Assembly: GCF_003075075.1 (NCBI RefSeq)
Contig: NZ_QCYM01000001.1
Span: 248,001-312,000 of the forward strand
DNA length: 64,000 nt
Source of the DNA: Labrenzia sp. 011
Lineage (GTDB): Bacteria; Pseudomonadota; Alphaproteobacteria; Rhizobiales; Stappiaceae
Reading direction: 5' to 3'
Shown here in pieces: positions 35,701-43,597 of the stretch (position 1 is its first letter; each line of letters begins with the position of its first letter). The notes beneath the pieces are model-generated. The model searched no databases, had not been told where the DNA came from, and saw only the letters and a program-made list of their open reading frames with translations. The translations under genes and the position numbers were made by a program.

Positions 35701-35905
35701 CGAGGGCGTGGAAGACACGGAAAAGCTGCTGCTTCTGGCGCAGCATGGCTGTCATGAGGTGCAGGGCTTCCTGATCGGCAGGCCTGCCCCGGTGGACCGG
35801 CTCCTGCGGCAGGTTCCGGCCGAGGTTCAGGAGGCTCTGGACATTCAGAAATTCACTGGTGTGTCGAATTTCGAGCCGGCCACACCCAAGAATCTGGCGA
35901 GCTGA
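32711..35905 (+). CDS. Ammonium transporter fused to PAS-GGDEF-EAL (ammonium-linked c-di-GMP protein)
   Basis: A single 1064-residue protein. Residues 1-25 are a signal-like segment. Residues 36-412 form a complete Amt/Rh channel with about eleven helices; the gate phenylalanines (F126, F130), W171, the twin histidines H198 (GSTVVHGTGAW) and H353 (ISVHGFSGVVG), and the FNGGS motif are all kept. A linker with a coiled-coil look (420-500) leads to a PAS domain (500-605), a GGDEF domain (696-700, with I-site RSCD at 687-690) and an EAL domain (E824-A-L, EITEN, DDFGVGYSSL, KID, AEGVED). Both catalytic sites look intact. No glnK/glnB gene is nearby, unlike normal amtB operons. The ATG at 32711 follows AGGG; the frame upstream is AT-rich and not protein-like. 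Confidence 0.95.
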   Translation: MMMRSVVAGTVFGVAGILSGTVQASEAVETVTGHEKLDMVWVLFAAGLVLLMQVGFMLLEAGLVRSKNSINVAQKNLLDLAVSVLIFAGFGFAFAFGAGGNGFVGFDTHLLGLSDLDPWELTVFAFQVMFCGTAATIISGAVAERMRLSAYVWCSVLTAGLIYPVFAHWAWGTALYADATAVLGNAGFVDFAGSTVVHGTGAWIALAACALLGPRIGRFGKDGKPFRIQGHSAVLATSGALILFVGWLGFNGGSTLAASWDVPAILTNTVLAAAAGTAVGYFLGRCKDKYILPENSISGLLGGLVAVTAGCHILTPAGAMIVGGLGGTVAILGAVFVERILKIDDPVGAISVHGFSGVVGTLALSLLAPVELLPLGARGAQFAVQLGGVVACFAWCFGGGWLLLSLLNRLQPMRLDAVSEDLGLNEAEHGTRLGIGHVEDALDRLIAGKADLSMRLDVSRGDDSERLTRLFNALMDTVQNEEQAQNRVADAKRTREEAERLSALANATFDAIVISVDGRILDGNKTFEDLIGYGMDELEMRGLYEFVDNELAGTLEEHLVRAEKEPREVTLINRSGEHVPVEIRTRVISYRGIPTRVSALVDLRERKKVEAQILHLAQHDPLTDLPNRVVFNAEMRQVIGKCARSGHTAALLLVDLDKFKDINDLHGHPVGDTVIRITADRLRKYSRSCDTVSRLGGDEFAIIQNSIQFINQAEDMAMRLVRALSEPIDCGQGLVLKPTASIGVSLMRGGDDPDQVISNTDIALYNAKNRGRNTYCLFQSGMGDEVRQRRALEKDLTAALSGDEFELYFQPRMNLSTCRIDSYEALIRWHHPERGLISPAEFIPVAEASGQIISIGKYVLSEALRMASTAITASNISLNVSPVQFRDRDFVDDVQRVIENSGVPPERIELEITENTLIEDDARALSILTRLKKIGVKIALDDFGVGYSSLSYLSRFPFDCIKIDRSFVSEARGNYGSLAIIETVVRLGKALNMRVVAEGVEDTEKLLLLAQHGCHEVQGFLIGRPAPVDRLLRQVPAEVQEALDIQKFTGVSNFEPATPKNLAS

Positions 35906-35974
35906 CGTCTCAGGCGGTCGGGTGAGCGAAAACGTGGTGCCCGCCGAATTCCAGAGAACATGCCTGCCGGTGGA

Positions 35975-36913
35975 TCAGTTCACCTGGGTTTCCGGCAGGG
36001 GGATCAGCATGGTCCGCCCCAGCACGTCCGCCGGATCCTGAATTTCGGGCACCTGATTGCAGTCCGTGGCGTCAATCCGTTCTTCCGAACCGGTTTCCTT
36101 CAGATTCGCGCAAATCGGAATGGCCGCCTGGCGGGTCCCCTTCACGGCCTCGGCGATGACATCCTGCATCGACCCGTCAGTCGCCTGCAGGGCCAGCGCC
36201 AGATGTTTGGCGAAGAGCGAGATGGTCCTGTCGGCGGAGTAATTGGCCACCTGGCCGGAGCCGGAGGACGACACGAGGGCCTCGGGCCGTCCCTTGAGGT
36301 CGACCGAATGGCCGTCCAGAAGATGCAGATTGACCGCGTGAGAGTTGTTCGTGTCGAGAATGAGTATGACTTCAGCCGCCGGAATCGTATGGATCATCGC
36401 GGCAAAGGCAGAGGTGGAGATCCAGGTTCCCTCGCTGATCGCCTGACCGGCCGTTTCCGGTCTCTGGCCGGACCAGAGTTCAAGGACATAACCGGACTGA
36501 TCCGTCGCCGGATCCGTATCGTCCTTGCCGAGCGGAACATTGGCGTAAATGATCAGCCGGTCGGAGGGGCCGAGCCGGCTTGCAAGCTCGGTGGCCTTGC
36601 GCTTGAGAGCGGCGGCGCTCGCACCTTCGTTGATGAGCTGATGGGTATTGTCGGGACCCGCATCGACCCTGGGTGCCAGGGATGTCACGACCTTTTCGAG
36701 ACTGTGCTTGCAGACCTCCAGGGATTGCGGATTCCACGGGGGGCAATTGCCGATGCCGAGTATGTGATTTTCCAGGTCCGCTGTTCCCTCGGCCCGCGAA
36801 GAGGAGGGCCAGAGAGCAAGGACAATCAGCAGCCCTGCGGCGTGCAGGGTCCGCAGCAGCTGTGCGTGCCGGCGCGCAAATCCTTTGCGGTTCCGTTGCG
36901 CGTTTCCGCTCAT
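35975..36913 (-). CDS. Secreted caspase-fold-like protein without catalytic residues
   Basis: A 312-residue protein with an N-terminal basic and hydrophobic export segment (about 20-40). The central part resembles the p20 core of C14 caspase-like proteins: DRLIIYANVPLG (118-129) sits where YFSGHG-type His motifs are, EVILILDTNNSHA (181-193) where DACHSG-type Cys motifs are, and EALVSSSGSGQVANY and ISLFAKHLALALQ follow in the usual order. Both His and Cys are replaced, so proteolysis is unlikely. The assignment rests on pattern order, not on a search. It is convergent with the Amt fusion gene. Confidence 0.6.
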   Translation of the reverse strand: MSGNAQRNRKGFARRHAQLLRTLHAAGLLIVLALWPSSSRAEGTADLENHILGIGNCPPWNPQSLEVCKHSLEKVVTSLAPRVDAGPDNTHQLINEGASAAALKRKATELASRLGPSDRLIIYANVPLGKDDTDPATDQSGYVLELWSGQRPETAGQAISEGTWISTSAFAAMIHTIPAAEVILILDTNNSHAVNLHLLDGHSVDLKGRPEALVSSSGSGQVANYSADRTISLFAKHLALALQATDGSMQDVIAEAVKGTRQAAIPICANLKETGSEERIDATDCNQVPEIQDPADVLGRTMLIPLPETQVN

Positions 36914-37198
36914 CCTGTCTCCCCGGGGTGTGTTGTCGAAGTTGTCTCCCGCTAGCAGGATCCACCTACACTATTACTTGTCCCCTGAAATCCGGTTAAA
37001 TGCAGCTTCGATAATCCATAGAACGCCGTCGTGAATTGTTAATCAACTTTATTTTCCGGGAACTTGGCCTTGCGGTCGGGGAGGGGGTAAAAGACCACTC
37101 GTGAGGTCCAGAAAACAGCTGTTGAACTGCCGACTTCGTACGCAGTGACTTCCGGCGGAGGAAGCGGAACGCCGGGAGGCAGGCGGAACGGTTGTACG
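36914..37198. other. Intergenic region before the caspase-like gene
   Basis: Between trpE(G) and the caspase-like gene I see no gene. The part near 36960-37060 is AT-rich and probably holds the promoter of the caspase-like gene on the minus strand. The part nearest trpE(G) holds the paired hairpins listed separately. Confidence 0.4.
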
Positions 37199-37235
37199 CC
37201 CCGCAACGCGGGGGGCCGCGCCTTGAGGCGCGGCC
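37199..37235 (-). terminator. Paired hairpins after trpE(G)
   Basis: GGCCGCGCC (37214-37222) pairs with GGCGCGGCC (37227-37235) around a TTGA loop. Right beside it CCCCGC (37199-37204) pairs with GCGGGG (37208-37213). They follow the trpE(G) stop on the minus strand. There is no clear T run. Confidence 0.5.
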
Positions 37236-37256
37236 GACCCTGTTGGCGGGAGCGAC

Positions 37257-39437
37257 CTAGATGGCCTCCGCCATCCGATGGGTCGAGACCAGCCGGGACA
37301 CGACGTTCTCGATGATCTTGTGACCGGCTTCCTTGTCGAGCGACATGATCGATTCCGGATGGAACTGGACCGCCGCGATCGCTTCCTTCTGGTGTTCGAT
37401 CGCCATGACCACACCATCCTCCGTCTCGGCCGTCACGCGCAGGTCGCCGGGCAGGGTGTCGCGTTTGGCATAGAGGGAGTGATACCGGCCGACGACGACA
37501 GGTGCTTCCAGCCCGTCGAACAGCACGGAACTGTCCGCAATTTTCACCGGCGAAGGTTTGCCGTGCATCGGTATGTCGAGCTGTCCGAGTTCGGCACCGA
37601 AATATTCCGAGAGCGCCTGCAGGCCCAGGCAGACACCGAAGATCGGCAGGGCCCGGGCCCGGGCCCGGCCGATGGTTGCCGTGCAGTCGAAATCCGTCGG
37701 TTTGCCGGGGCCGGGTGACAGGACCACAAGATCCGGGTTGACGTCATGGAAAACATGATCGGCCACGGGCGTGCGGTAGGTGACCACATCGGCGCCGGTC
37801 TGGCGGAAGTAATTGGCAAGCGTGTGCACGAAGCTGTCTTCATGATCCACCAGAAGGATCTTCATGCCCTTGCCGGGTTTGCGCTCCACCTGCTTGTCGA
37901 GCGCCCTGGTGGCCAGACCGGCTTCGCGCACGGCTGCGCGCATGGCTTCCGCCTTGAGTTCGGTTTCCGCTTCCTCGTCTTCTGGAACACTGTCGTAGAG
38001 CAGCGTCGCACCGGCGCGGATCTGGGCCGTGCCGTCCTTGATGCGCACGGTTCTCAGTGTCAGGCCGGTGTTCATGTCGCCGTTGAAGAGAACGGCGCCG
38101 ATGGCGCCGCCATACCAGGCGCGCGGGGATTTTTCGTGATCCTCGATGAACTGCATCGCCCAGCGTTTCGGCGCACCGGTGACCGTGACCGCCCATGTAT
38201 GCGACAGGAACGCGTCGAGGGCATCCATGTCCTCGCGCAGGATCCCCTCGATATGGTCGACAGTGTGGATCAGGCGGGAATACATCTCGATCTGGCGGCG
38301 TCCGATCACCTTGACCGAGCCCGGCACACAGACCCGGCTCTTGTCGTTGCGGTCGACGTCAGAGCACATGGTCAGTTCCGCTTCGTCCTTGGCCGAGTTG
38401 AGAAGCTTGCGGATCTGCGCCTCATCCTCGATGGCATTCTTGCCGCGGCGGATGGTGCCGGAGATTGGGCAGGTTTCCACCCGCCGTCCCCCGGTCACCC
38501 GTACATACATTTCCGGTGACGCGCCGACGAGATACTCATTGTTGCCGAGATTGAAGAAGAAGGAATAGGGGGAGGGATTGATCTGCGACAGGCGCCGGCA
38601 GACGGCGGAAGGCGGATTGGCGCAGGGCTCGTAGAAGGTCTGGCCCGGCACGGTCTCGAACAGGTCGCCGCGGCGGAAATAGTCCTTGGCCTTCTCCACC
38701 AGCTTTGCGTATTCCCCCGGCGCATGGTCGCCGCGTCCCGGATCCGAACTGGCGGGCGCATACGGGTGCACCTCGCCCGTCCGCTCCAGTCCCCGCGTGG
38801 TCTTGCCGTTCACGACAAAGTCATATTCCAGCACATGGGCGCGCTTGCCGTGATGGTCGACAATCAGGATCTCGTCCGGAAGGAACAGCACGACGTCGCG
38901 CTGATCGTCCGGACGCTGCAGTTTCAGGTCGATCTGCTCGAACTGAAAGGCGACATCATAGCCGAAGGTTCCGTAGAGCCCGAGCTGATCGTCGTCGCAG
39001 GCGAACAGCTCCTTCAGGGCGCGCACGATGGAGAAGGTCGAAGGCTGGCGCGAGCGCTCCTCTTCGTTGAAAAGCCGGTCCGGTTTCCTGACCGTCAGAT
39101 TGATCCGTCCATCCGTTGCCTCGAAGGTCTCGATATCCGCATGGAACTTCAGCGCATCGACGATGGCGGGCAGGAGGATCCGGCCACGATCGTTCAGCGT
39201 CCGGATCTCCACCCGTCGGTCGGCGGCTTCCAGAACCAGCGGCGGATTGACGATGGCCATATCCCAGCGGGTGTAGCGTCCTGGATATTCGTAGGACGAG
39301 GCCAGGACCGCGCCGAGTTCGCCGTCCAGCCGGTCGATCCACTCGGACGTTCCGGTTTCGTAGTCGGAAGGGCGTGACGTGCGCAGGATGGTGATCCCGC
39401 CATGGGTTTCAAAGGTCTGGTCTGCCGGCGCCGACAT
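37257..39437 (-). CDS. trpE(G): Fused anthranilate synthase TrpE(G)
   Basis: A 726-residue single-chain anthranilate synthase making anthranilate from chorismate and glutamine. The TrpE part (about 1-510) has the chorismate-binding motifs [45 protein letters not shown] and [21 protein letters not shown]. The glutaminase part (about 530-715) has [11 protein letters not shown], the nucleophile Cys in [10 protein letters not shown], and AVQFHPESI. Such fusion is usual in rhizobia and relatives. The ATG at 39437 has AGAAGA upstream. A Trp-rich leader peptide and paired RNA segments precede it. Confidence 0.97.
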   Translation of the reverse strand: MSAPADQTFETHGGITILRTSRPSDYETGTSEWIDRLDGELGAVLASSYEYPGRYTRWDMAIVNPPLVLEAADRRVEIRTLNDRGRILLPAIVDALKFHADIETFEATDGRINLTVRKPDRLFNEEERSRQPSTFSIVRALKELFACDDDQLGLYGTFGYDVAFQFEQIDLKLQRPDDQRDVVLFLPDEILIVDHHGKRAHVLEYDFVVNGKTTRGLERTGEVHPYAPASSDPGRGDHAPGEYAKLVEKAKDYFRRGDLFETVPGQTFYEPCANPPSAVCRRLSQINPSPYSFFFNLGNNEYLVGASPEMYVRVTGGRRVETCPISGTIRRGKNAIEDEAQIRKLLNSAKDEAELTMCSDVDRNDKSRVCVPGSVKVIGRRQIEMYSRLIHTVDHIEGILREDMDALDAFLSHTWAVTVTGAPKRWAMQFIEDHEKSPRAWYGGAIGAVLFNGDMNTGLTLRTVRIKDGTAQIRAGATLLYDSVPEDEEAETELKAEAMRAAVREAGLATRALDKQVERKPGKGMKILLVDHEDSFVHTLANYFRQTGADVVTYRTPVADHVFHDVNPDLVVLSPGPGKPTDFDCTATIGRARARALPIFGVCLGLQALSEYFGAELGQLDIPMHGKPSPVKIADSSVLFDGLEAPVVVGRYHSLYAKRDTLPGDLRVTAETEDGVVMAIEHQKEAIAAVQFHPESIMSLDKEAGHKIIENVVSRLVSTHRMAEAI

Positions 39438-39479
39438 GGTTCTTCTGGTCCCGTACTGGTGGCCGCGTTGCGATGGGAT

Positions 39480-39576
39480 GGCGGCCTTATAATGCACCAA
39501 GGCCGCCAGCGGTATCCCGCGGCGGCCTTTGGTTTGATCTGTGATCCATTCAAAGCATGACTGATCGTCGGCCGCC
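39480..39576 (-). promoter_or_regulatory. trpE(G) leader with four alternating complementary segments (attenuator-like)
   Basis: On the minus strand, after the leader peptide stop, GGCGGCC (39576-39570), AAAGGCCGCC (39530-39521), GGCGGCCTT (39507-39499) and AAGGCCGCC (39488-39480) follow one another. Segments 1 and 3 are alike and 2 and 4 are alike, so 1:2, 2:3 and 3:4 pairings exclude each other as in classical attenuators. After segment 4 there is no T run, and the trpE(G) ATG follows about 42 bases later. Confidence 0.7.
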
Positions 39577-39623
39577 TATTTTGCGCCGCGCCACCACCAT
39601 GCTGCTTTCAGGATCATGTTCAT
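39576..39623 (-). CDS. trpL: trp leader peptide with three consecutive Trp codons
   Basis: A 15-residue leader peptide, MNMILKAAWWWRGAK, ending in TAG. Three adjacent TGG codons make its translation sensitive to charged tRNA-Trp. It stands about 140 bases before trpE(G) and is followed by the alternating complementary segments of the leader. There is no Shine-Dalgarno site before either ATG (39623 or 39617). A possible -35 TTGCCA (39659-39654) and a weak -10 TTATCC (39637-39632) would put the transcript start within a few bases of the ATG, that is a leaderless reading frame, as has been reported for Sinorhizobium trpL. Confidence 0.8.
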   Translation of the reverse strand: MNMILKAAWWWRGAK

Positions 39624-39631
39624 GAAAAAAG

Positions 39632-39659
39632 GGATAACGGAACAGGAGAGCGATGGCAA
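39632..39659 (-). promoter_or_regulatory. Possible trpL promoter
   Basis: TTGCCA at 39659-39654 and TTATCC at 39637-39632 with a 16-base spacer. The -10 match is weak, but the place fits a start at the leader AUG. Confidence 0.35.
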
Positions 39660-39838
39660 TGGTCATCTGCCGGCAAATCTTTGCGTCCACTGCGTCGAAA
39701 CGTACCGGCAGGCGGCTTGCGGGGGAGGCGTTGGCGCACTCCGCCGGTCCTCCCGTGCAATTTGCCCTTGCCAACCTGGCCCTCTACCCTTGATGCTGTT
39801 TTGCGGCGCAGCATCGGGAAACGGCAGTGAGGGGCAAA

Positions 39839-41239
39839 ATGGATAAATACGATCTTATTGTGATCGGCAGCGGCCCGGCGGGCCGGCGGGCCGCGATCCA
39901 GGCGGCGAAATTCGGACACAACGTTCTGGTGGTCGAAAAAGGCGGCCGTGTCGGCGGCGTCTCCGTTCATACCGGCACGATCCCGTCCAAGACACTGCGC
40001 GAGACGGTGCTGAATCTCACCGGGTGGCGCGAGAGAGGTTTTTACGGCCGTTCCTACAGGGTGAAAGACGACATAACCGCCGCGGACCTGAGAGCGCGCA
40101 TGCATATTACGCTCGATCACGAAGTGGAGGTTCTGGAACACCAGTTCGCCCGCAACAAGGTCGACACCATGCGCGGCCAGGCCAGATTCACGGATCCGCA
40201 TACCATTGAGGTGGAGGGCGAGATCGGCGAGGTGCTGAAATTTACCGCCGACAAGTTCATCGTCGCCGTCGGCACCAAACCCTTCCGGCCGGACTATGTC
40301 CCCTTCGATGACGAATATGTTCTCGACAGTGACGACATTCTCGATCTGGCAGACCTGCCGCGATCCATCGCGATCATCGGCGCCGGCGTGATTGGTGTCG
40401 AATATGCGTCGATCTTCTCCGCCCTCGATGTCCATGTGACCCTTGTGGAGCCGCGCGATTCCATGCTTGATTTTCTCGACAAGGAGCTCGTCGCCGATTT
40501 TACCCACCAGCTGCGCGACCGCGGCATGGCCCTGCGGTTCGGAGCCAAGGTGGAAAAGATCGAAAAGCATGGCGCCGCCAGATGCGAAATCACGCTGGAA
40601 GGCGGACGCTCTATCCGCTCCAACGTCATTCTGTTTGCCGCCGGCCGGATGGGGGCGACACCCTCACTCAATCTGGAAGCCTGCGGGCTTGTGGTCGATC
40701 ATCGGGGACGGCTGAAGGTGGACCCGATGACCTTCCAGACCGATGTGCCGCATATCTTCGCTGCGGGCGACGTGATCGGCTTCCCGAGCCTCGCCTCCAC
40801 CTCCATGGAGCAGGGGCGGATCGCCGCCTGCCATGCGCTCGGTGAAACAGCCTACGATCCGCCGGAATATTTCCCCTATGGCATTTATGCGGTGCCGGAA
40901 ATATCCACGATCGGCATGACCGAGGAAGAGATCAAGGAGCGCGGCATCCCCTATGAATGTGGCGTCGCCCGCTTTCGGGAGACCTCGCGCGGCCACATCA
41001 TGGGTCTCGACAGCGGCATGCTGAAAATGATCTTCTCGCTCAAGACCCGGCGCCTGCTCGGCTGCCACATCGTCGGGGAGGGGGCGACGGAGCTTGTCCA
41101 TATCGGCCAGGCGGTTCTGAACCTGCGCGGCACGCTGGAATACTTCGTCGAAAACACCTTCAATTACCCGACCCTGGCCGAAGCCTACAAGATCGCCGCC
41201 CTCGACGCCTGGAACCGCATGCCGCCAATGGAGGAGTGA
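39839..41239 (+). CDS. sthA: Soluble NAD(P)+ transhydrogenase
   Basis: A 466-residue flavoprotein moving hydride between NADPH and NAD+. The FAD site is YDLIVIGSGPAGRRAA. The redox-disulfide region reads VHTGTIPSKTLRE, without the two cysteines of lipoamide dehydrogenase, as in SthA. The NAD(P) site is IAIIGAGVIGVEYASIF, and the late FAD motif is IFAAGDVIGFPSLAS. The ATG at 39839 follows GAGGGG; the frame upstream is not used. It is divergent from trpL-trpE(G). Confidence 0.95.
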   Translation: MDKYDLIVIGSGPAGRRAAIQAAKFGHNVLVVEKGGRVGGVSVHTGTIPSKTLRETVLNLTGWRERGFYGRSYRVKDDITAADLRARMHITLDHEVEVLEHQFARNKVDTMRGQARFTDPHTIEVEGEIGEVLKFTADKFIVAVGTKPFRPDYVPFDDEYVLDSDDILDLADLPRSIAIIGAGVIGVEYASIFSALDVHVTLVEPRDSMLDFLDKELVADFTHQLRDRGMALRFGAKVEKIEKHGAARCEITLEGGRSIRSNVILFAAGRMGATPSLNLEACGLVVDHRGRLKVDPMTFQTDVPHIFAAGDVIGFPSLASTSMEQGRIAACHALGETAYDPPEYFPYGIYAVPEISTIGMTEEEIKERGIPYECGVARFRETSRGHIMGLDSGMLKMIFSLKTRRLLGCHIVGEGATELVHIGQAVLNLRGTLEYFVENTFNYPTLAEAYKIAALDAWNRMPPMEE

Positions 41240-41293
41240 AGACTTCTCTGCCTCTGCCGCCCGGCCTCGAGGTGGCTATTGTGCAAGAGGTCC

Positions 41294-41307
41294 CGGATCA
41301 AGTCCGG
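41294..41307. repeat. REP-like palindrome, copy 2
   Basis: CGGATCAAGTCCGG, identical to the copy at 11653-11666. Here the arms extend to CCCGGA and TCCGGG, a better hairpin. It lies between sthA and the amidohydrolase gene. Confidence 0.5.
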
Positions 41308-41490
41308 GGCGGGGCCTTGTCGCCTATAGCGTCCGGATCGGTGCACACTCTGTGGCAGGTGTCATGACTGACGGAGCATCGCATTGTCGTCCTTCCCGAC
41401 CAGCAGCTTCAACTTTTGAAAAATGGCGCAAGCGCCTGCGAACGGGTAGTTTGCAGAAAATTATCTCGAATCCTCTCCCAAGGTCCGCCG

Positions 41491-42912
41491 ATGCCGCAAA
41501 GCCTGCTCCTGAAGAATGCCGATATGCTCGTCACCATGGACGGGGAGCGGCGGGAAATCCCCGGTGGCGGTCTCTACGCGGAGGACGGCATCCTCAGTCA
41601 GGTCGGCCCGTCCGGCGAACTGCCGCAGACCGCCGACAGGGTGATCGACGCTTCCGGACAGATCGTTCTTCCGGGATTCGTCAATACCCATCACCATCTC
41701 AACCAGACGCTGACGCGCAATCTGCCGGCGGCGCAGGACAACAATCTGTTTCCCTGGCTGCAGGCCCATTACCGGGTCTGGGCGAAAACCGGTCCGGAGG
41801 CCTCGCGAACCAGCGCCCTGATCGGTCTGGCGGAACTGGCCCTGTCCGGCTGTACCACCGTCTTCGATCACACCTATCTTTTCCAGAGCGGCAACAAGGT
41901 CGACTACCAGATCGAGGCCGCGCGGGATCTCGGCGTGAGATTTCACGCAAGCCGTGGCTCCATGTCCCTCGGCGAGAGCAAGGGCGGTCTGCCGCCGGAT
42001 GTGTGTGTGGAAGACGAGGATCATATTCTCAGCGACAGCGTCCGCGTGATCGATCGCTATCACGACGCATCGCACGGTGCGATGACGCGCGTTGTCCTGG
42101 CGCCCTGTTCGCCGTTTTCGGTTTCGGAAGATCTGCTTCGGGAAAGCGCGCTGCTGGCGCGCGACAAGAACGTGATGCTTCACACCCATCTGTGCGAAAC
42201 GCTGGACGAGGAGCGTTATACGAAGGAGCGCTTCGGCAAGCGTCCGGTGGAATGGATGCAGGATCTCGGCTGGATGGGGCCGGATGTCTGGTTCGCCCAC
42301 GCGATCCACGTGGATGACGACGAGATCCGTCTCTTTGCCGCGACCGGATGCGGCGCCGCCCATTGCCCGTGTTCGAACATGCGTCTTGCCTCCGGCATCG
42401 CACCGGTGAAGAAATACATGGCCGCCGGGGTCAAGGTCGGTCTCGGCGTCGATGGTTCCGCCAGCAACGACGGCTCCAACATGCTGATGGAGGTCCGCCA
42501 GGCGATGCTTCTGGCGCGGCTCAACCTGGGCCTTCAGCCGGAAACGGACCCGCAAGGCAATGCGCTTCCACCGCTGGCGCACCCTTCGCGATCCCGGGAG
42601 TGGATGACCGCGCGCGAAGCGCTGGAACTGGCAACCCTCGGCGGGGCATCGGTTCTTGGAAGAAATGACGTAGGGTCATTGGAAACAGGCAAGTGTGCGG
42701 ATTTCTTCACCCTTGACCTGAACACGCTCCCTTTCGCCGGCGCTCTTCACGATCCCGTCGCTGCCGTGGTCTTCTGCGCACCGCAGGCGGCGAAAACCAC
42801 GGTCATCAACGGGCGGGTGATCGTGGAAGACGGGCGTATCGTCACGATGGACATGGAGCCGGTGATCCGGGATCATAACCGCATGAGCCTGGAGCTGGCG
42901 GCCGGGGCGTGA
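41491..42912 (+). CDS. 8-oxoguanine deaminase-like amidohydrolase
   Basis: A 473-residue zinc amidohydrolase of the TrzA/AtzB/8-oxoguanine deaminase group, deaminating a purine or similar ring. The metal HxH is in GFVNTHHHLNQTLTRNLPA; HTHLCETLDEERY, WFAHAIHVDDDE and GLGVDGSASNDGSNML supply the other ligands. The stretch after HxH (AAQDNNLFPWLQAHYRVWA) matches my memory of 8-oxoguanine deaminases more than of cytosine or atrazine enzymes. AAGGTCC precedes the ATG at 41491. Confidence 0.88.
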   Translation: MPQSLLLKNADMLVTMDGERREIPGGGLYAEDGILSQVGPSGELPQTADRVIDASGQIVLPGFVNTHHHLNQTLTRNLPAAQDNNLFPWLQAHYRVWAKTGPEASRTSALIGLAELALSGCTTVFDHTYLFQSGNKVDYQIEAARDLGVRFHASRGSMSLGESKGGLPPDVCVEDEDHILSDSVRVIDRYHDASHGAMTRVVLAPCSPFSVSEDLLRESALLARDKNVMLHTHLCETLDEERYTKERFGKRPVEWMQDLGWMGPDVWFAHAIHVDDDEIRLFAATGCGAAHCPCSNMRLASGIAPVKKYMAAGVKVGLGVDGSASNDGSNMLMEVRQAMLLARLNLGLQPETDPQGNALPPLAHPSRSREWMTAREALELATLGGASVLGRNDVGSLETGKCADFFTLDLNTLPFAGALHDPVAAVVFCAPQAAKTTVINGRVIVEDGRIVTMDMEPVIRDHNRMSLELAAGA

Positions 42913-43017
42913 GGCGGGCGGCAAAGGTCTTTCCGAAGCCCGGTCGAGCCGACAGTGTCCGGGCATTGCTGCCGCGTTTATGTCGCCTGCTTCGCCGCCC
43001 GCAAGATCAGCCTCCGG

Positions 43018-43509
43018 CTATCCGAAAACGACACCGGTTGCGCGCCATTCGTCCGGGTGGCGGAGAACGGCGACTTCACGGTCCTCCATCAGCGTGCTCT
43101 TGCCGATCCCGGAGAATTTCTTTCCCTTCACGTCCAGAAGTTCGATCTCGAATTTCAGGGTGGCATCGGGGGGAATGACGCCGGGAGCACCCTGGGAGCC
43201 GTAAGCCATGCCCGGCGGAATGATCAGTTCGCGCTTGCCGCCGACCTGCATGCCTTCAACGCCCTTTTCCCAGCCCGGGATGACCCGGCGCTCGCCAAGG
43301 GTGAAGGAGAAGGGCGTGCCGCGGTCGACACTGCTGTCGAACTTGGTGCCGTCCATCAGCCAGCCGGTGTAATGCACCACCACCGTCTCGCCGACATTGG
43401 CTTCTTCGCCGGTGCCTTTCTCGATGTCGCGGATCTGCAGGTCTTCCTGCGCGGAAGCGGAGACCGCGAGGACGAGAGAGAAGGCTAATGTGAGCAGATG
43501 TCTGAGCAT
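43018..43509 (-). CDS. Periplasmic FKBP-type peptidyl-prolyl isomerase
   Basis: A 163-residue protein with a signal peptide (MLRHLLTLAFSLVLAVSASA) and one FKBP domain assisting protein folding. The FK506-fold residues lie in VHYTGWLMDGTKFDSS, FTLGERRVIPGWEKG, MQVGGKRELIIPPGMAYG and DATLKFEIELLDV. A 30-residue extension follows the domain. An AAGGAA site precedes the ATG. It lies between a convergent amidohydrolase gene and a MarR gene on the same strand. Confidence 0.93.
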   Translation of the reverse strand: MLRHLLTLAFSLVLAVSASAQEDLQIRDIEKGTGEEANVGETVVVHYTGWLMDGTKFDSSVDRGTPFSFTLGERRVIPGWEKGVEGMQVGGKRELIIPPGMAYGSQGAPGVIPPDATLKFEIELLDVKGKKFSGIGKSTLMEDREVAVLRHPDEWRATGVVFG

Positions 43510-43597
43510 GGCGTTCCTTTCTGGTCAGCCAGGGTGTGGCTGTCTTGACGGCAAATTGGGTCACGCAAGTCTTGAAGGCAAGCCCGGCGCAGATGAA

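Noticed and set aside
33290-35755. An 821-codon minus-strand frame
   Set aside because: Antisense to the Amt-GGDEF-EAL gene, whose domains are unmistakable.
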